A DNA stretch of 45,984 nt from Burkholderiales bacterium (GCA_020248785.1 JADCGX010000013.1:1-45984); one strand, 5' to 3'; positions 16,381-25,793 are shown, numbered from the stretch's first letter. The notes: a model not told the origin generated them from the sequence alone. Made by a program: numbers and translations.

Positions 16381-17661
16381 TCAACCGATCCAGCGCGCGA
16401 GCGTGGCACCGCCCGCCAGCGCGAGCAGCGTAGGCAGGAAGGCGAGCAGTGTGCGCTGGCCGAGCGCCCTCCCGCCGACCGCCCACACGAGCCCTGCCTT
16501 GAGCAACACGTTGGCCCCCACCGCCAGCGCGATGCCACTGGCCGCGGCCGCACGGTCGATACTGCCCGAGTTGAACAGTTGCAGCGCGGTCAGCGTGATT
16601 GCGTCGACGTCGGTCAGACCAGACACGAAGGCCAGGCCGAGAAAGCCCTGCGGCCCGATGCGGTCGGCAGCCCAGGCGCCGACCAGCAGCACCAAGGCGT
16701 AGCAGCCTGCGAAGAGCAGCGCGGCGGGCAGGTGGGTTGGCATGCGGTACTCGGTCTGCGCCGTCCGGCGGGCCGGCGGGAGCGCCGGCGGCTCGCGGCC
16801 GGCTGCACGCCATTGCCAAAGAGCCGCCAGGGCAGCCAGGAGCAGCGCCGGCGCAAGCGCGGGCAGGCTCCGCAGCGCCACGGCGGGCGCAACGACCGCA
16901 GCAATCAACAGCACGCGCGCGAACATCGTGCCATTGGCCAGAAGGATCGCCAGCAATGCGGCGCTGGCCGGCTGCGTACCGCGTCGGGCGGTGCGCGCCG
17001 CCACCAGCGTGGTCGCCGTGCTCGACACCAGTCCGCCCAACAGTCCGGTCAGCAGCACGCCAGCGCGACCGAGCGTCAGCCGCCAGGCCACGTAGCCCGC
17101 CAGGCTGATGCCGCTGATCAGCACGACCATCAGCCAGATGCGAAACGGGTTGAGCACCCCATAGGGCCCGAAGGCGCGATCAGGCAACAGCGGGAGCACG
17201 ATGGCGCTTACCGCGGCAAACTGGAGGATCGAGCGCAGGTCAGTTGGCGTCAGGCGACGCGCCACGCCTTCCAACTCAACCTTGAAATGCAGCAGCGCCG
17301 TCATGCCGACGCCGAGTGCCACCGCCAGCAGGCGCTCGCCCACGGCGATCAGCATGCCGAGGCAGAACACGACCAGCGCGGCCACCACGGTGGTGGTGCC
17401 AGAATCGTCGGCCTTGGTGGCCGGATCGACGAAGTACGCGCCCGCCAGGGAAATTCCGATCACCGCCAGCGCCACGGCAGCAATCCATGCACTGCCCGTG
17501 GCACTGCCGATCAGCGTGGTGAGCGAACCAGCCAACGCGATCAGCGTGAACGTGCGCAGCCCAGCCTTGGTGTGGGGGTTGCGCTCCCGCTCCAGCCCCA
17601 CCAGCAGGCCAATGCCGGCGCTGATCAGCAGCGACAGCGCCAGGTCCAGATTCGCATTCAT
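16381..17661 (-). CDS. MgtC/SapB and DUF4010 family membrane protein
   Basis: From the ATG at 17661 the protein has 426 residues and about a dozen hydrophobic segments. The N-terminal part has the MgtC marks SAGIGLLVGLERERN, LRTFTLIALAG and DDSGTTTVVAA. The larger DUF4010 part includes LPLLPDRAFGPYGVLNPFRIW, GLLGGLVSSTATTL and FVSGLTDVDAITL. It is an inner-membrane protein, possibly involved in ion or metal handling, but DUF4010 proteins have no proven substrate. An upstream in-frame extension lacks family similarity. It stands alone. Confidence 0.88.
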   Translation of the reverse strand: MNANLDLALSLLISAGIGLLVGLERERNPHTKAGLRTFTLIALAGSLTTLIGSATGSAWIAAVALAVIGISLAGAYFVDPATKADDSGTTTVVAALVVFCLGMLIAVGERLLAVALGVGMTALLHFKVELEGVARRLTPTDLRSILQFAAVSAIVLPLLPDRAFGPYGVLNPFRIWLMVVLISGISLAGYVAWRLTLGRAGVLLTGLLGGLVSSTATTLVAARTARRGTQPASAALLAILLANGTMFARVLLIAAVVAPAVALRSLPALAPALLLAALAALWQWRAAGREPPALPPARRTAQTEYRMPTHLPAALLFAGCYALVLLVGAWAADRIGPQGFLGLAFVSGLTDVDAITLTALQLFNSGSIDRAAAASGIALAVGANVLLKAGLVWAVGGRALGQRTLLAFLPTLLALAGGATLARWIG

Positions 17662-17801
17662 CGTCGCCCACGCGGAGTTGTCATGGTGCGCGCCAGCACG
17701 CAATCGAAAGCATGCGAGCGTCACGCGAGAAAAGCTTGCCACCGATGTGCCTGTCCCGCCTTGCCAGCGTGCAAGCCTTGGGCCGGCACACATTGATGCG
17801 G

Positions 17802-18461
17802 CTAGGTGGGCAGTTCGTCGCGCGCGCCGCTTAGGTGCGCGACATCGCCCCAGTCAACGATCTCGACAGCGAGCGGCGTGGCAGTGGCGTCGACCCGATT
17901 GATGCTGCAGTTGAGCATCAGATGGTGGCGCGGCGCGTCCCAGGTGAGCGCGCGCGCATGGCGGTAGACCACGTCGAGCACGCCGCCGTGCGTGACCACG
18001 AGCACACGGTGGCCGGCGTGGTCACGCGCGATCTCGGCGAGCGCGGCCAGGACGCGCTCGCTGAAGTGTTGGCCGGATTCACCGGCAGGGATCGCCCAGG
18101 CGGGATCACGCTCGCGCCAGCGGGCGAAGTCGTCCGGCCAGCGCGCGGCGATCTCCTCCAGCGTGTGCCCCTGAAAGCGCCCGAAGTCGCGTTCGCGCAG
18201 GCGCGGGTCGGGCCGCAGCTCCAGGGCCAGTCGTTCAGCCAGCGGCCGCGCCGTGAGCCAGGCGCGCGCCAGGTCGCTGGCGACGACGGCGCTGATCCGC
18301 TCATCGTCCTCGGTCGCCGCCAGCCGATCCACCAGTCGCCCGACCTGCCACATGCCGGTGGTCGACAGCGGCACATCGAGCTGCCCTTGCAGGCGTCCGA
18401 CGGCGTTCCATGCGGTCTCGCCGTGCCGAACCAGCAGCAGCCGCGCGCAGGCGGCGCCTAT
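17802..18461 (-). CDS. histidine phosphatase family protein (phosphoglycerate-mutase-like), start unclear
   Basis: The catalytic box LLLVRHGETAWN is encoded at about 18440-18405 and the second His lies in VVTHGGVLDVVYRH. RERDFGRFQG and PAGESGQHFSERV complete the GpmB/CobC-type pattern. In this frame no ATG, GTG or TTG occurs between the in-frame stop at 18584-18582 and the RHG box; the first GTG (18374) lies after it and would remove the active site. Candidate starts are the ATA at 18461, which overlaps the preceding gene's TAG as ATAG, or one of three CTG codons at 18440-18432. The boundary given uses the ATA. It is the last gene of the tyrS-dtd-PEBP operon. Confidence 0.75.
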   Translation of the reverse strand: MGAACARLLLVRHGETAWNAVGRLQGQLDVPLSTTGMWQVGRLVDRLAATEDDERISAVVASDLARAWLTARPLAERLALELRPDPRLRERDFGRFQGHTLEEIAARWPDDFARWRERDPAWAIPAGESGQHFSERVLAALAEIARDHAGHRVLVVTHGGVLDVVYRHARALTWDAPRHHLMLNCSINRVDATATPLAVEIVDWGDVAHLSGARDELPT

Positions 18462-19084
18462 GTCAGCCTCGGGTTCAAGGTGTAGGTGCCGGTGATGGCC
18501 GCGCTGGCCAGGACGTGGCCGTCGAGCGCCTTGCGCACCTCGGCGCCGCCAAACTTGTCCGTCAGCGGCAACTGCGCGACGTCAAGTGCGGACACCGTGA
18601 ACACATAGTGATGGAGGATCGAATCGTTCCACGGCGGGCAAGGCCCGTCGTAGCCGAAGTAGTCACCCTCCATGTCGTGGTCACCCTTGAACCACGCGGT
18701 GTAGTCGTTGATCCCCTGACGTGGCCCCTGCGGCGTGGCCGGCCCGGCCTTGCCGCGCGGCGTGACCGCGTGCGAGTAACTGCCGGCGGCGACGCTGCTG
18801 GTCGTCGCGGGGATGTCGACCAGCGTCCAATGGAAGAAGTCGACACGCGGCAGCGAAGAGGGGATCTCGCGGCCCTCTTGGTTGACGTCGTCAGGCCGGC
18901 TCGGAACATCGTAGTCGTGGCAGATCAGCACGAACGACTTGGTGCCGGCGGGCACATCGCTCCATGCCAAGTGCGGATTGCGGTTGGACGAAAGCTTGAC
19001 GTGGTGATTGGGGTCGATCACCGCAAAGGCGTACTCGCCGGGGATCCGGCCGCCATCGGTGAACGAGTCGCTCCAGAGCTTCAT
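18458..19084 (-). CDS. YbhB/YbcL family Raf-kinase-inhibitor-like (PEBP) protein
   Basis: The 208-residue protein has the PEBP fold marks: [60 protein letters not shown] and [15 protein letters not shown]-like bacterial proteins bind anionic ligands in a pocket made by the Asp-x-Asp and His residues; physiological roles are poorly known. The ATG overlaps the dtd stop by four bases (19081-19084), so translation is coupled. No signal peptide is present, so it should be cytosolic. It is longer than E. coli YbhB. Confidence 0.9.
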   Translation of the reverse strand: MKLWSDSFTDGGRIPGEYAFAVIDPNHHVKLSSNRNPHLAWSDVPAGTKSFVLICHDYDVPSRPDDVNQEGREIPSSLPRVDFFHWTLVDIPATTSSVAAGSYSHAVTPRGKAGPATPQGPRQGINDYTAWFKGDHDMEGDYFGYDGPCPPWNDSILHHYVFTVSALDVAQLPLTDKFGGAEVRKALDGHVLASAAITGTYTLNPRLT

Positions 19085-19539
19085 GGGCTTGCCTCCGTGG
19101 ATTGGGACCGCAGCCAGAATGTGACTGGCCCGTCGTTGACGAGTTCGACCTGCATCATTGCACCAAAGCGGCCGGTGGCCACCTCGGGGTGTCGCTGCCG
19201 CGCCTGCGCCACGAAGTGCTCGTATAGTCGGCGCCCTTCATCCGGCGGCGCAGCCAGAGTGAAGCTGGGCCGCGCGCCACGCGACGTGTCGGCGGCCAGG
19301 GTGAACTGCGAGACGATCAGCAGACCACCGCCGACGTCGCGCAGCGGGCGGTTCATCCTGCCCGAATCGTCAGCGAACATGCGCAGCGCCAGGATCTTCG
19401 CGAGCAGGCTGTCGGCCTGCGCGACGCTGTCGCCGCGCTCGGCGCACACGAGCGCCAGCGTGCCGGCGCCAATCTCACCGACCACGGCACCGTCCACGCG
19501 AACCCGCGCTTGGGAGACCCGCTGCAGCAGGGCGATCAT
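19081..19539 (-). CDS. dtd: D-aminoacyl-tRNA deacylase
   Basis: The 152-residue protein has both DTD signatures: SQFTLAAD (77-84) and NDGPVT (135-140), which form the catalytic pocket of the dimer. It removes D-amino acids, and glycine from tRNA-Ala, after mischarging. It lies 33 bases after tyrS on the same strand. This makes functional sense because TyrRS is the best-known source of D-Tyr-tRNA. The stop overlaps the start of the PEBP gene. Confidence 0.96.
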   Translation of the reverse strand: MIALLQRVSQARVRVDGAVVGEIGAGTLALVCAERGDSVAQADSLLAKILALRMFADDSGRMNRPLRDVGGGLLIVSQFTLAADTSRGARPSFTLAAPPDEGRRLYEHFVAQARQRHPEVATGRFGAMMQVELVNDGPVTFWLRSQSTEASP

Positions 19540-19572
19540 CGATCCGTGTGCACGCCGCGGCGGCCAGGCAAC

Positions 19573-20817
19573 CTAGCCAAGCACCACGCGCGCCCACTTG
19601 CGCTTGCCGACCTGCACGACGTGTGTGCCGGGCGCAATCACCGCCGCGCGGTCTGCGACTTTCTCGCCGTTGATGCGCACGCCGCCCTGCTCGATATTGC
19701 GCACCGCCTCGGACGTTGAGGGCGCGAGATTGGCCTGCTTGAGCAGTTGCGCAATCGCCAGCCCTTGCGGCGCGACGATCTTTACCTCGGGCATGTCGTC
19801 CGGCGCCGCGTTGCCCTTGAAGCGCGCCTCGAACTCGGCGAGCGCCTGCTCGGCCGCGGCCCTGGAGTGGAAGCGCGTCACGATCTCCTGCGCCAGCAGC
19901 ACCTTGAGGTCACGCGGATTGCGGCCCGCGGCGGCCTCGCGCTTGAGCTGCGCAATCTCGGCATTGCTGCGCGCCGAGACCAGGTCGTACCAGCGCCACA
20001 TCAGCGCATCCGAAATGCTCATGACCTTGCCGAACATCTCGAAGGGCGCCTCGGTGATGCCGATGTAGTTGTTCTTGCTCTTCGACATCTTTTCCACGCC
20101 ATCGAGCCCCTCGAGCAGCGGCATGGTGAGGATGCACTGCGGCTCCTGTCCCCAGTGGCGCTGCAACTCGCGGCCGACCAGCAGGTTGAACTTCTGGTCG
20201 GTGCCGCCGAGTTCGAGGTCCGATTGGAGTGCGACGGAGTCGTAACCCTGCATCAGGGGGTAGAGCAGCTCGTGCATCGCGATCGGCGCGTTCTCGCGCA
20301 TCCGTTTGGCGAAGTCGTCGCGCTCCAGCAGGCGCGCCAGCGTGTACTTGGCGGCGAGCTTGATCATCCCCGCCGCGCCGAGCGGCTCGCTCCACTCTGA
20401 GTTGTAGCGGATCTCGGTCTTCTCGCGATCGAGCACCAGCGCGGCCTGGTCGAAGTAGGTCTTCGCATTCGCCTGGATCTGCTCGCGCGTCAGTGGTGGC
20501 CGGGTGGTGTTGCGGCCCGACGGGTCGCCGATCATCGAGGTGAAATCGCCGATCAGGAAGATGACGGTGTGCCCGAGGTCCTGCAGCTGGCGCAGCTTGT
20601 TCAGTACCACGGCGTGGCCCAGATGGATGTCGGGCGCGGTGGGGTCGAGCCCCAGCTTGCAGCGCAAGGGCTTGCCATTGGCGCGGCTCCGGGCGAGCTT
20701 CTGCGCAAATTCGCTCTCGATGATCAGTTCTTCGCAGCCGCGCTTGACGGTTGCCAGCGCCTCCTCGATCTCGGGTGTGATCGGCGATGCGGAGGGAACG
20801 GGGGCAGGCTGGGACAT
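19573..20817 (-). CDS. tyrS: tyrosyl-tRNA synthetase
   Basis: The ATG at 20817 gives 414 residues; an upstream extension of the frame has no similarity. The HIGH-type box is HLGH (65-68), the KMSKS loop is intact (243-247), and [11 protein letters not shown] forms the tyrosine pocket. A C-terminal S4 RNA-binding domain runs from about residue 347 ([21 protein letters not shown]). The enzyme charges tRNA-Tyr. It heads a minus-strand operon with dtd, a PEBP protein and a histidine phosphatase, and is divergent from anmK. Confidence 0.97.
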   Translation of the reverse strand: MSQPAPVPSASPITPEIEEALATVKRGCEELIIESEFAQKLARSRANGKPLRCKLGLDPTAPDIHLGHAVVLNKLRQLQDLGHTVIFLIGDFTSMIGDPSGRNTTRPPLTREQIQANAKTYFDQAALVLDREKTEIRYNSEWSEPLGAAGMIKLAAKYTLARLLERDDFAKRMRENAPIAMHELLYPLMQGYDSVALQSDLELGGTDQKFNLLVGRELQRHWGQEPQCILTMPLLEGLDGVEKMSKSKNNYIGITEAPFEMFGKVMSISDALMWRWYDLVSARSNAEIAQLKREAAAGRNPRDLKVLLAQEIVTRFHSRAAAEQALAEFEARFKGNAAPDDMPEVKIVAPQGLAIAQLLKQANLAPSTSEAVRNIEQGGVRINGEKVADRAAVIAPGTHVVQVGKRKWARVVLG

Positions 20818-20967
20818 GACGGCGGGAGCGGTTAGGACCACAGGCAATCCGCGAGCAAGATACGGGCGATGCGCGATCCAAGTTCCTGCGGGATGACGAA
20901 TGCACGGCAAAGCAGTCTAATTGATGCCTCGACTAAACCCGGGCGCGATTCGTGATCGCGACCACGC

Positions 20968-22068
20968 ATGTCCTCTGCGTCGCTTTACATCGGCCTGATG
21001 TCCGGCACCAGCCTCGACGGGGTAGATGCCGTGCTTGCCGACTTCACCGATGCAACGCCGCGCGTGATCGCGCACGCGCACCACGGCTTTGCGTCTGAGT
21101 TGCATGCGGCCCTGCTGGCACTGAACACGCCGGGCGACAACGAGATCGACCGCGCGGCCATCGCTAGCCAGCATCTCGGACGCTGCTATGCCGCGGTGGT
21201 CCATGATCTTCTGCTGCACGCTGGTATCGGCGCTGACACCGTGCGCGCCGTGGGCGTGCACGGCCAGACGGTGCGACATCGCCCGGAGGCGGGCTACACG
21301 GTGCAACTGAACGCCCCCGCGCTGGTGGCCGAGCTGATCGGCATCGACGTGGTGGCCGACTTTCGCAGCCGCGACATGGCTACGGGCGGTCAGGGCGCCC
21401 CGCTGGTGTCCGCGCTGCATGCGGCACTGTTCACGACCGACCAGCCGCGCGTGATCGTCAACATCGGCGGCATCAGCAACCTCACGATCCTGCCGGCGCG
21501 CGGTTCTGCGGGGGAGGTGCTCGGCTTCGACTGCGGACCGGGCAACGTGCTGCTGGATGCCTGGACCCGGCGACACCTGGACCAGCCGTTCGATCGCGAT
21601 GGCGCCTGGGCGGCGCAGGGCGAGGTCGATCACGCGCTGCTGGCCGCACTACTGGCCGAGCCGTTCTTCGCGCAGGCGCCGCCCAAGAGCACCGGGCGCG
21701 ACCTCTTTAACCTGCGCTGGCTGGAGCAGCATCTGCATGGGCACGCCACGACGCCGGTCGATGTGGCGGCCACGCTGGTGAAACTGACGGCGCGCACCAT
21801 TGCCCACGCGGCGATTGGGCGTGCGCCGGAAGCTGACGTGCTTGTCTGCGGCGGCGGCGCACGCAATGCCAGCCTGATGCGCTCGCTCGCTGGCGAGTTG
21901 GCCCGGCCGGTGCTGAGTACGCAGGTGCTGGGCATAGAGCCCGAGCATGTCGAGGCGCTGGCGTTTGCCTGGCTCGCCCGCGCCCACGTTGAACACGCCG
22001 CCGGCAACGTGCCGAGTGTCACCGGAGCACGCGGCGCGCGCGTGCTAGGCGCGTTGTATCCCGCCTGA
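20968..22068 (+). CDS. anmK: anhydro-N-acetylmuramic acid kinase
   Basis: The 366-residue protein starts MSSASLYIGLMSGTSLDGVD, the AnmK phosphate-binding signature. It continues VGVHGQTVRHRPE, DFRSRDMATGGQGAPLV, VNIGGISNLT, GFDCGPGNVLLDAW and LVCGGGARNASLM. It phosphorylates and opens 1,6-anhydroMurNAc in peptidoglycan recycling in the cytosol. It is divergent from tyrS with about 150 bases between starts, a neighbourhood common in betaproteobacteria. Confidence 0.97.
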   Translation: MSSASLYIGLMSGTSLDGVDAVLADFTDATPRVIAHAHHGFASELHAALLALNTPGDNEIDRAAIASQHLGRCYAAVVHDLLLHAGIGADTVRAVGVHGQTVRHRPEAGYTVQLNAPALVAELIGIDVVADFRSRDMATGGQGAPLVSALHAALFTTDQPRVIVNIGGISNLTILPARGSAGEVLGFDCGPGNVLLDAWTRRHLDQPFDRDGAWAAQGEVDHALLAALLAEPFFAQAPPKSTGRDLFNLRWLEQHLHGHATTPVDVAATLVKLTARTIAHAAIGRAPEADVLVCGGGARNASLMRSLAGELARPVLSTQVLGIEPEHVEALAFAWLARAHVEHAAGNVPSVTGARGARVLGALYPA

Positions 22069-22079
22069 GCAAGCGCCGC

Positions 22080-22110
22080 TGCAAAAGCAAAGGGGCGCCG
22101 CAGCGCCCCT
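22080..22110 (-). terminator. intrinsic terminator after erpA
   Basis: GGGGCGC (22092-22098) pairs with GCGCCCC (22103-22109) around a 4-base loop. Read on the minus strand the hairpin is followed by TTTGCTTTTGC. This suits termination of the erpA transcript; the plus side has no T-run, so it serves anmK less well. Confidence 0.65.
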
Positions 22111-22131
22111 GCAAAGCCGTCAGAACCGGCG

Positions 22132-22482
22132 TCAGACCGAGAACGACGAGCCGCAGCCGCAGGTGGTGGTGGCGTTCGGATTCTTGATCACGAACTGCGC
22201 GCCTTCCAGATCTTCCTTGTAGTCGATCTCGGCGCCGACCAGATACTGATAACTCATTGAGTCGATCAGCAGCGTCACGCCGTTTTTCTGCATCGTCGTG
22301 TCGTCGTCATTGACGACCTCGTCGAAGGTGAAGCCGTATTGGAAGCCGGAGCACCCGCCGCCCTGCACGAACACGCGCAGTTTGAGGTCGGGATTGCCTT
22401 CCTCTTCGATCAGCTGCTTGACCTTGCCGGCAGCGCTGTCGGAAAACACCAGCGGCGCCGGCATTTCAACTGCTGCGTTCAT
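22132..22482 (-). CDS. erpA: iron-sulfur cluster insertion protein ErpA
   Basis: The protein has 116 residues and the A-type carrier cysteines C44 ([11 protein letters not shown]) and C108/C110 ([11 protein letters not shown] at the C-terminus). The [12 protein letters not shown] segment and length match ErpA more than IscA or SufA. It receives Fe-S clusters and delivers them to apo-enzymes, including those of the isoprenoid pathway. It is the last gene of a minus-strand group with bactofilin and a DUF6776 protein, and a terminator follows. Confidence 0.95.
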   Translation of the reverse strand: MNAAVEMPAPLVFSDSAAGKVKQLIEEEGNPDLKLRVFVQGGGCSGFQYGFTFDEVVNDDDTTMQKNGVTLLIDSMSYQYLVGAEIDYKEDLEGAQFVIKNPNATTTCGCGSSFSV

Positions 22483-22552
22483 GTGATCTCCCAGAAGTTA
22501 TGCACTGATTATGGGGCAAATGGCAGGCAGCTCGGCAACTCTGCCTTGCGCT

Positions 22553-23020
22553 TCACCCTGCGGTCGTTCCGGTCTTTTGTTCGCTGCTCGCCTCAACCTC
22601 GGATCGGGGCGCGGCAGCTGCCAACTTCAACGTTGTGGGTCGGTTGGTGCTTTCCACGATGCTGGCCTCATGCGACAAACTGCCTTCGACGATCGCGCCG
22701 TGGTGCATCTCGAGCGCCCGATAGCGCACATCCCCATGGACCCTCGCCTTCGGTTGCAGTTCCAGCAGTTCGCTGGCGGTGACCGGGCCTGTAATGCGGC
22801 CTGCCACCACCATGTGACAGGCGCGGACCTCGCCTTCGATGGCGCCGGTTTCGCTGATCACAAGCATGCCGCCCTTGTCGGAGTCTGTGCAGCGAACCGA
22901 TCCAAGAACCGTGCCGTCGATGCGCAGGCCGCCGGTGAATGTCATGTCGCCACGCACCGTGGTGCCAGCGCCGATCAGGCTGCCGATCTGGCCCTGTCCA
23001 TTACGTTTGCTACTGAACAT
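22553..23020 (-). CDS. bactofilin (polymer-forming cytoskeletal protein)
   Basis: The 155-residue protein begins MFSSKRNGQGQIGSLIGAGTTVRGDMTF. It then runs through the bactofilin beta-helix core: GLRIDGTVLGSV, VISETGAIEGEV, MVVAGRITGPV, LELQPKARVHGDV and IVEGSL. Flanking tails are short and low in complexity, as usual. Bactofilins form non-nucleotide-dependent filaments at the inner membrane that place cell-wall enzymes. The location between a coiled-coil membrane protein and erpA is a conserved betaproteobacterial arrangement in my recollection. Confidence 0.93.
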   Translation of the reverse strand: MFSSKRNGQGQIGSLIGAGTTVRGDMTFTGGLRIDGTVLGSVRCTDSDKGGMLVISETGAIEGEVRACHMVVAGRITGPVTASELLELQPKARVHGDVRYRALEMHHGAIVEGSLSHEASIVESTNRPTTLKLAAAAPRSEVEASSEQKTGTTAG

Positions 23021-23059
23021 GAACCCTCCTCTGGCACGTGGCGCGCCTACGGCATTGAA

Positions 23060-23806
23060 CTATAGGTTGAACGACTGCTGCACGCGCACCTCGCCATTGG
23101 CGACGATGCGAACCTGAACCGTGCGCGCCACCGCTCCCGGCGGCAGGCTGAATGTGCCTTCCAACCGCTGATAGTGGCGAAAGGCCAACGGCAACGTGGA
23201 CTCGTCAGTGGCCGAGGCGGGCTTCGGAACAGCCAACTGGAAGCTGCGCCCGCCCTGCACGAAGACCACGGTCATCTGCACGCCGCCCACGAAGTCGCGT
23301 TCCGCCTTGCCCGCCCGCTGCACCAGCAGTCGATAGCGCATCAGATTGGCTGCCTCGTCCTCGGCCTGCACGCGGAAGCTGCGAATCACGACGCCCTTGG
23401 CATTGGCCGCCGCCGCAGCCGGCAGCAGGCTCTCGAAAAACGCCAGGTCTTCCTTGAGGCGATTGGACTCGGTCTCCAGCGCGGTGACCTGCTTAACCAG
23501 TTGCTCCTGTGCTGCGCGATCGACCTTCAACTGGCTGTCGTGCGCTGCCGCCAGGGCGGCAAAGCGATCGCGTTCGGCCGAGACTTCCCGCACCTGGGAG
23601 CGCAGTCGCTCGATCTCGGCCTGCAGATCGCGCCGATCCGGACCGGCAAACTGCCGCCCGTATTCGTAGATCGCGACGCCTGCCGCGGCTGCCGCGGCGA
23701 GCACCACGAAGCCCAGCAGTGCCCGCACCGGCCATGGCAGCCGTGAGCGCACCGTCACATTCGGCGCGCTCACGGAAAGCTGGCGCATGAAGAGCTTCCA
23801 CTTCAT
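23060..23806 (-). CDS. DUF6776-type membrane-anchored coiled-coil protein
   Basis: The ATG at 23806 gives 248 residues: a short basic cytosolic N-terminus, one membrane segment (VRALLGFVVLAAAAAAGVAIY, about 27-47), and a long coiled coil rich in E, R, Q and L (LQAEIERLRSQVREVSAERDR to LETESNRLKEDLAFFESLLP). A beta-rich C-terminal domain follows (FRVQAEDEAANLMRYRLLVQR, FVGGVQMTVVF). I associate this plan with DUF6776 proteins located upstream of bactofilin genes. It probably faces the periplasm and may work with the bactofilin; that is inference from gene order. Confidence 0.7.
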   Translation of the reverse strand: MKWKLFMRQLSVSAPNVTVRSRLPWPVRALLGFVVLAAAAAAGVAIYEYGRQFAGPDRRDLQAEIERLRSQVREVSAERDRFAALAAAHDSQLKVDRAAQEQLVKQVTALETESNRLKEDLAFFESLLPAAAAANAKGVVIRSFRVQAEDEAANLMRYRLLVQRAGKAERDFVGGVQMTVVFVQGGRSFQLAVPKPASATDESTLPLAFRHYQRLEGTFSLPPGAVARTVQVRIVANGEVRVQQSFNL

Positions 23807-23999
23807 GGCTGCGGGTCGCTGTAAATGGGCACGATGGGCGCGTTCACTAGCGCGAGGCTCCGCGGGGACCGGAACGCAGGCCAGCGAGAAAATGGCCGCA
23901 ACCGCGGCCATTTGTCCTGTTGATGCCCAAGTATAGAAACGCAGGCAAAGCGGATGCGGCTGCGGCAGCCGCGCGAAGACGCTAGCCTCCACAGCGCAA

Positions 24000-24015
24000 G
24001 GAGCGGGCACGCTCC
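24000..24015 (-). terminator. possible hairpin terminator after rpsI
   Basis: GGAGCG (24000-24005) pairs with CGCTCC (24010-24015) around a GGCA loop, 20-35 bases past the rpsI stop on the minus strand. It is followed there only by TTGCG, so the T-run is weak. Confidence 0.3.
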
Positions 24016-24034
24016 CGGCACCCTGCGAGCCTCG

Positions 24035-24427
24035 CTAGCGCTTGGAGAACTGCTTGCGACGACGCGCCTTGCGCAGGCCGACCTTTTTGCGCTCGACCTC
24101 ACGCGCGTCGCGCGTAACGAGTCCCGCCTTCGACAGGGCGGGCTTCAGCGTTTCGTCGTAGTCGATCAGTGCGCGCGTGATGCCATGGCGCACGGCGCCG
24201 GCCTGGCCGGACTCGCCACCGCCATCAACGTTGACTTGGATGTCGAACGTCATGCCGTGGTTGGTCACGTCCAGCGGCTGGCGCGCAATCATGCGGCCAG
24301 TTTCACGATGGAAGTACTGGTCCAGCGGGCGGCCGTTCACGGTGATGGCGCCGGTGCCACGCTTGATGAAGACGCGCGCCACGGAGCTCTTGCGGCGGCC
24401 TGTGCCGTAGTTGTAACTGCCGATCAT
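24035..24427 (-). CDS. rpsI: 30S ribosomal protein S9
   Basis: The 130-residue protein shows [16 protein letters not shown] near the start, [36 protein letters not shown] and the invariant basic tail ending [12 protein letters not shown]. The tail reaches the ribosomal P site. It starts 8 bases after the rplM stop, the universal rplM-rpsI operon. Confidence 0.98.
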   Translation of the reverse strand: MIGSYNYGTGRRKSSVARVFIKRGTGAITVNGRPLDQYFHRETGRMIARQPLDVTNHGMTFDIQVNVDGGGESGQAGAVRHGITRALIDYDETLKPALSKAGLVTRDAREVERKKVGLRKARRRKQFSKR

Positions 24428-24435
24428 GCTCGACC

Positions 24436-24864
24436 TCAGATCTCAAGAGCCTTGGGCTGCTGCGCGGTATGCGGGTGCTCGCCGTCCGCATAGACCTTGA
24501 GCTTCTTGATCATCGCGTAGCCCAGCGGGCCCTTGGGCAGCATGCCCTTGACCGCGATCTCCAGCGCGCGGCCGGGGAAGCGGCCCTGCATCTTGCCGAA
24601 GCTCGTTTCGTACACGCCGCCCGGATAGGTGGAGTGACGGTAGTAAATCTTGTCGGTGGTCTTCTGGCCGGTGACCTTGATCTTGCCGGCGTTGACGACC
24701 ACGATGAAATCGCCGGTGTCCACGTGCGGGGTGTACTCGGGCTTGTGCTTGCCGCGCAGGCGCAGCGCGATCTCGGCGGCCAGGCGGCCGAGCACCTTGT
24801 CGGTTGCATCGACCACGAACCAGTCACGGCGCACATCGTGCGATTTAGCGGAGAACGTCTTCAT
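24436..24864 (-). CDS. rplM: 50S ribosomal protein L13
   Basis: The ATG at 24864 gives 142 residues, exactly the usual L13 length. It starts [20 protein letters not shown] and contains [41 protein letters not shown] and [17 protein letters not shown]. The open frame extends upstream through the 10-bp repeat array, but that part has no family similarity and is not coding. The mRNA leader of this operon carries an unusual repeat (24994-25114). Confidence 0.98.
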   Translation of the reverse strand: MKTFSAKSHDVRRDWFVVDATDKVLGRLAAEIALRLRGKHKPEYTPHVDTGDFIVVVNAGKIKVTGQKTTDKIYYRHSTYPGGVYETSFGKMQGRFPGRALEIAVKGMLPKGPLGYAMIKKLKVYADGEHPHTAQQPKALEI

Positions 24865-24993
24865 CTTCTTCCAATCCTCGGACGGCGGCTTGGCCGTCGG
24901 CATTGCCGTCGCAAAAGGCGCGGCGACCGCGCCCGAACCGCACGCTGGCCCGGGAGCAAGGCATTGAGGACACAGTTGCGGCACACTTCGCCA

Positions 24994-25114
24994 GTGTCGT
25001 GCTGTGTCGTGCTGTGTCGTGCTGTGTCGTGCTGTGTCGTGCTGTGTCGTGCTGTGTCGTGCTGTGTCGTGCTGTGTCGTGCTGTGTCGTGCTGTGTCGT
25101 GCTGTGTCGTGCTG
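24994..25114. repeat. 12.1 perfect tandem copies of a 10-bp unit upstream of rplM
   Basis: The decamer GTGTCGTGCT is repeated without any deviation over 121 bases, with eleven full GCTGTGTCGT blocks from 25001 to 25110 plus flanking parts. It lies 130-250 bases upstream of the rplM start. Because 10 is not a multiple of 3, all frames through it are open in part but none is a plausible gene. A unit near one helical turn suggests slipped-strand expansion, and copies may vary between strains. Confidence 0.95.
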
Positions 25115-25367
25115 AGCTCCCAAACCACAGGAGCGGCGCACTCAACCTAACCGTGCCACGTAACGCAGGGTTTCTCGCGTGCCACGCCGGCCGAACGGCG
25201 AAAAGCCGCGGATTCTAGCCGCCCGGGCGGGCCGGAAGCAAGTCGAGGTAAGCCAGCCGACAAGAAGGCGGTGGCTGGAGCGCAGCATCTGCCGTCGCGT
25301 TCGATGCGGCAGCGCGATGTGGCAGGGGGTTTTGACAGGCAGTTCGGGGCAACGAGGAGCAGCGGTC

Positions 25368-25793
25368 GTGCATGCAAGGGTGCAGTGGTCGGGCGAAGGC
25401 ATGAGTTTCCTGGCCGAGACCGGGAGCGGTCATCTGGTGGCGATGGATGGCGCGCCTGAGGGCGGCGGCCGCAATCTCGCGCCGCGCCCATTGGAGATGG
25501 TGCTGCTGGGAACCGGCGGTTGCACTGCCTATGACGTCGTCCTGATCCTCAAGCGTGGCCGGCACGATGTGCTGGGCTGCGAGGTGAAGCTGCAGGCCGA
25601 GCGCGCTCCCGAGGATCCCAAGGTCTTCACTCGCATCCACATGCACTTCACGGTGCGCGGGCGCGGCCTGCGGCGCGAGGTGGTCGAGCGCGCCGTCAAG
25701 CTGTCGCACGAGAAGTACTGCTCGGCGAGCGCCATGCTGGAGCACACCGCGAAGATTGAGCACTCGATCGACGTGATCGAGGTTCCGGCCTAG
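25368..25793 (+). CDS. OsmC family protein
   Basis: The GTG at 25368 has GAGGAG 8 bases upstream, which decides the start within a longer open frame; the product has 141 residues. It reads ARVQWSGEGMSFLAE, GHLVAMDG, EGGGRNLAPRPLEMVLLGTGGCTAYDVV, and later HEKYCSASAMLEHTAKIEHS. The two cysteines in GGCTAYD and KYCSASAM are the peroxidatic pair of OsmC/Ohr-type thiol peroxidases. The PRPLEMVL form is that of the YhfA-like OsmC subgroup, whose substrate is not established. It converges with coq7. Confidence 0.9.
   Translation: MHARVQWSGEGMSFLAETGSGHLVAMDGAPEGGGRNLAPRPLEMVLLGTGGCTAYDVVLILKRGRHDVLGCEVKLQAERAPEDPKVFTRIHMHFTVRGRGLRREVVERAVKLSHEKYCSASAMLEHTAKIEHSIDVIEVPA

Noticed and set aside
24994-25114. 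CRISPR array
   Set aside because: The unit is 10 bases with no spacers, so it is a simple tandem repeat.
24865-25128. Open frame through the 10-bp repeats that would extend L13 at the N-terminus with TQHDTARHS repeats
   Set aside because: L13 has its usual length from the ATG at 24864. The extension exists only because the repeat contains no stop in that frame.
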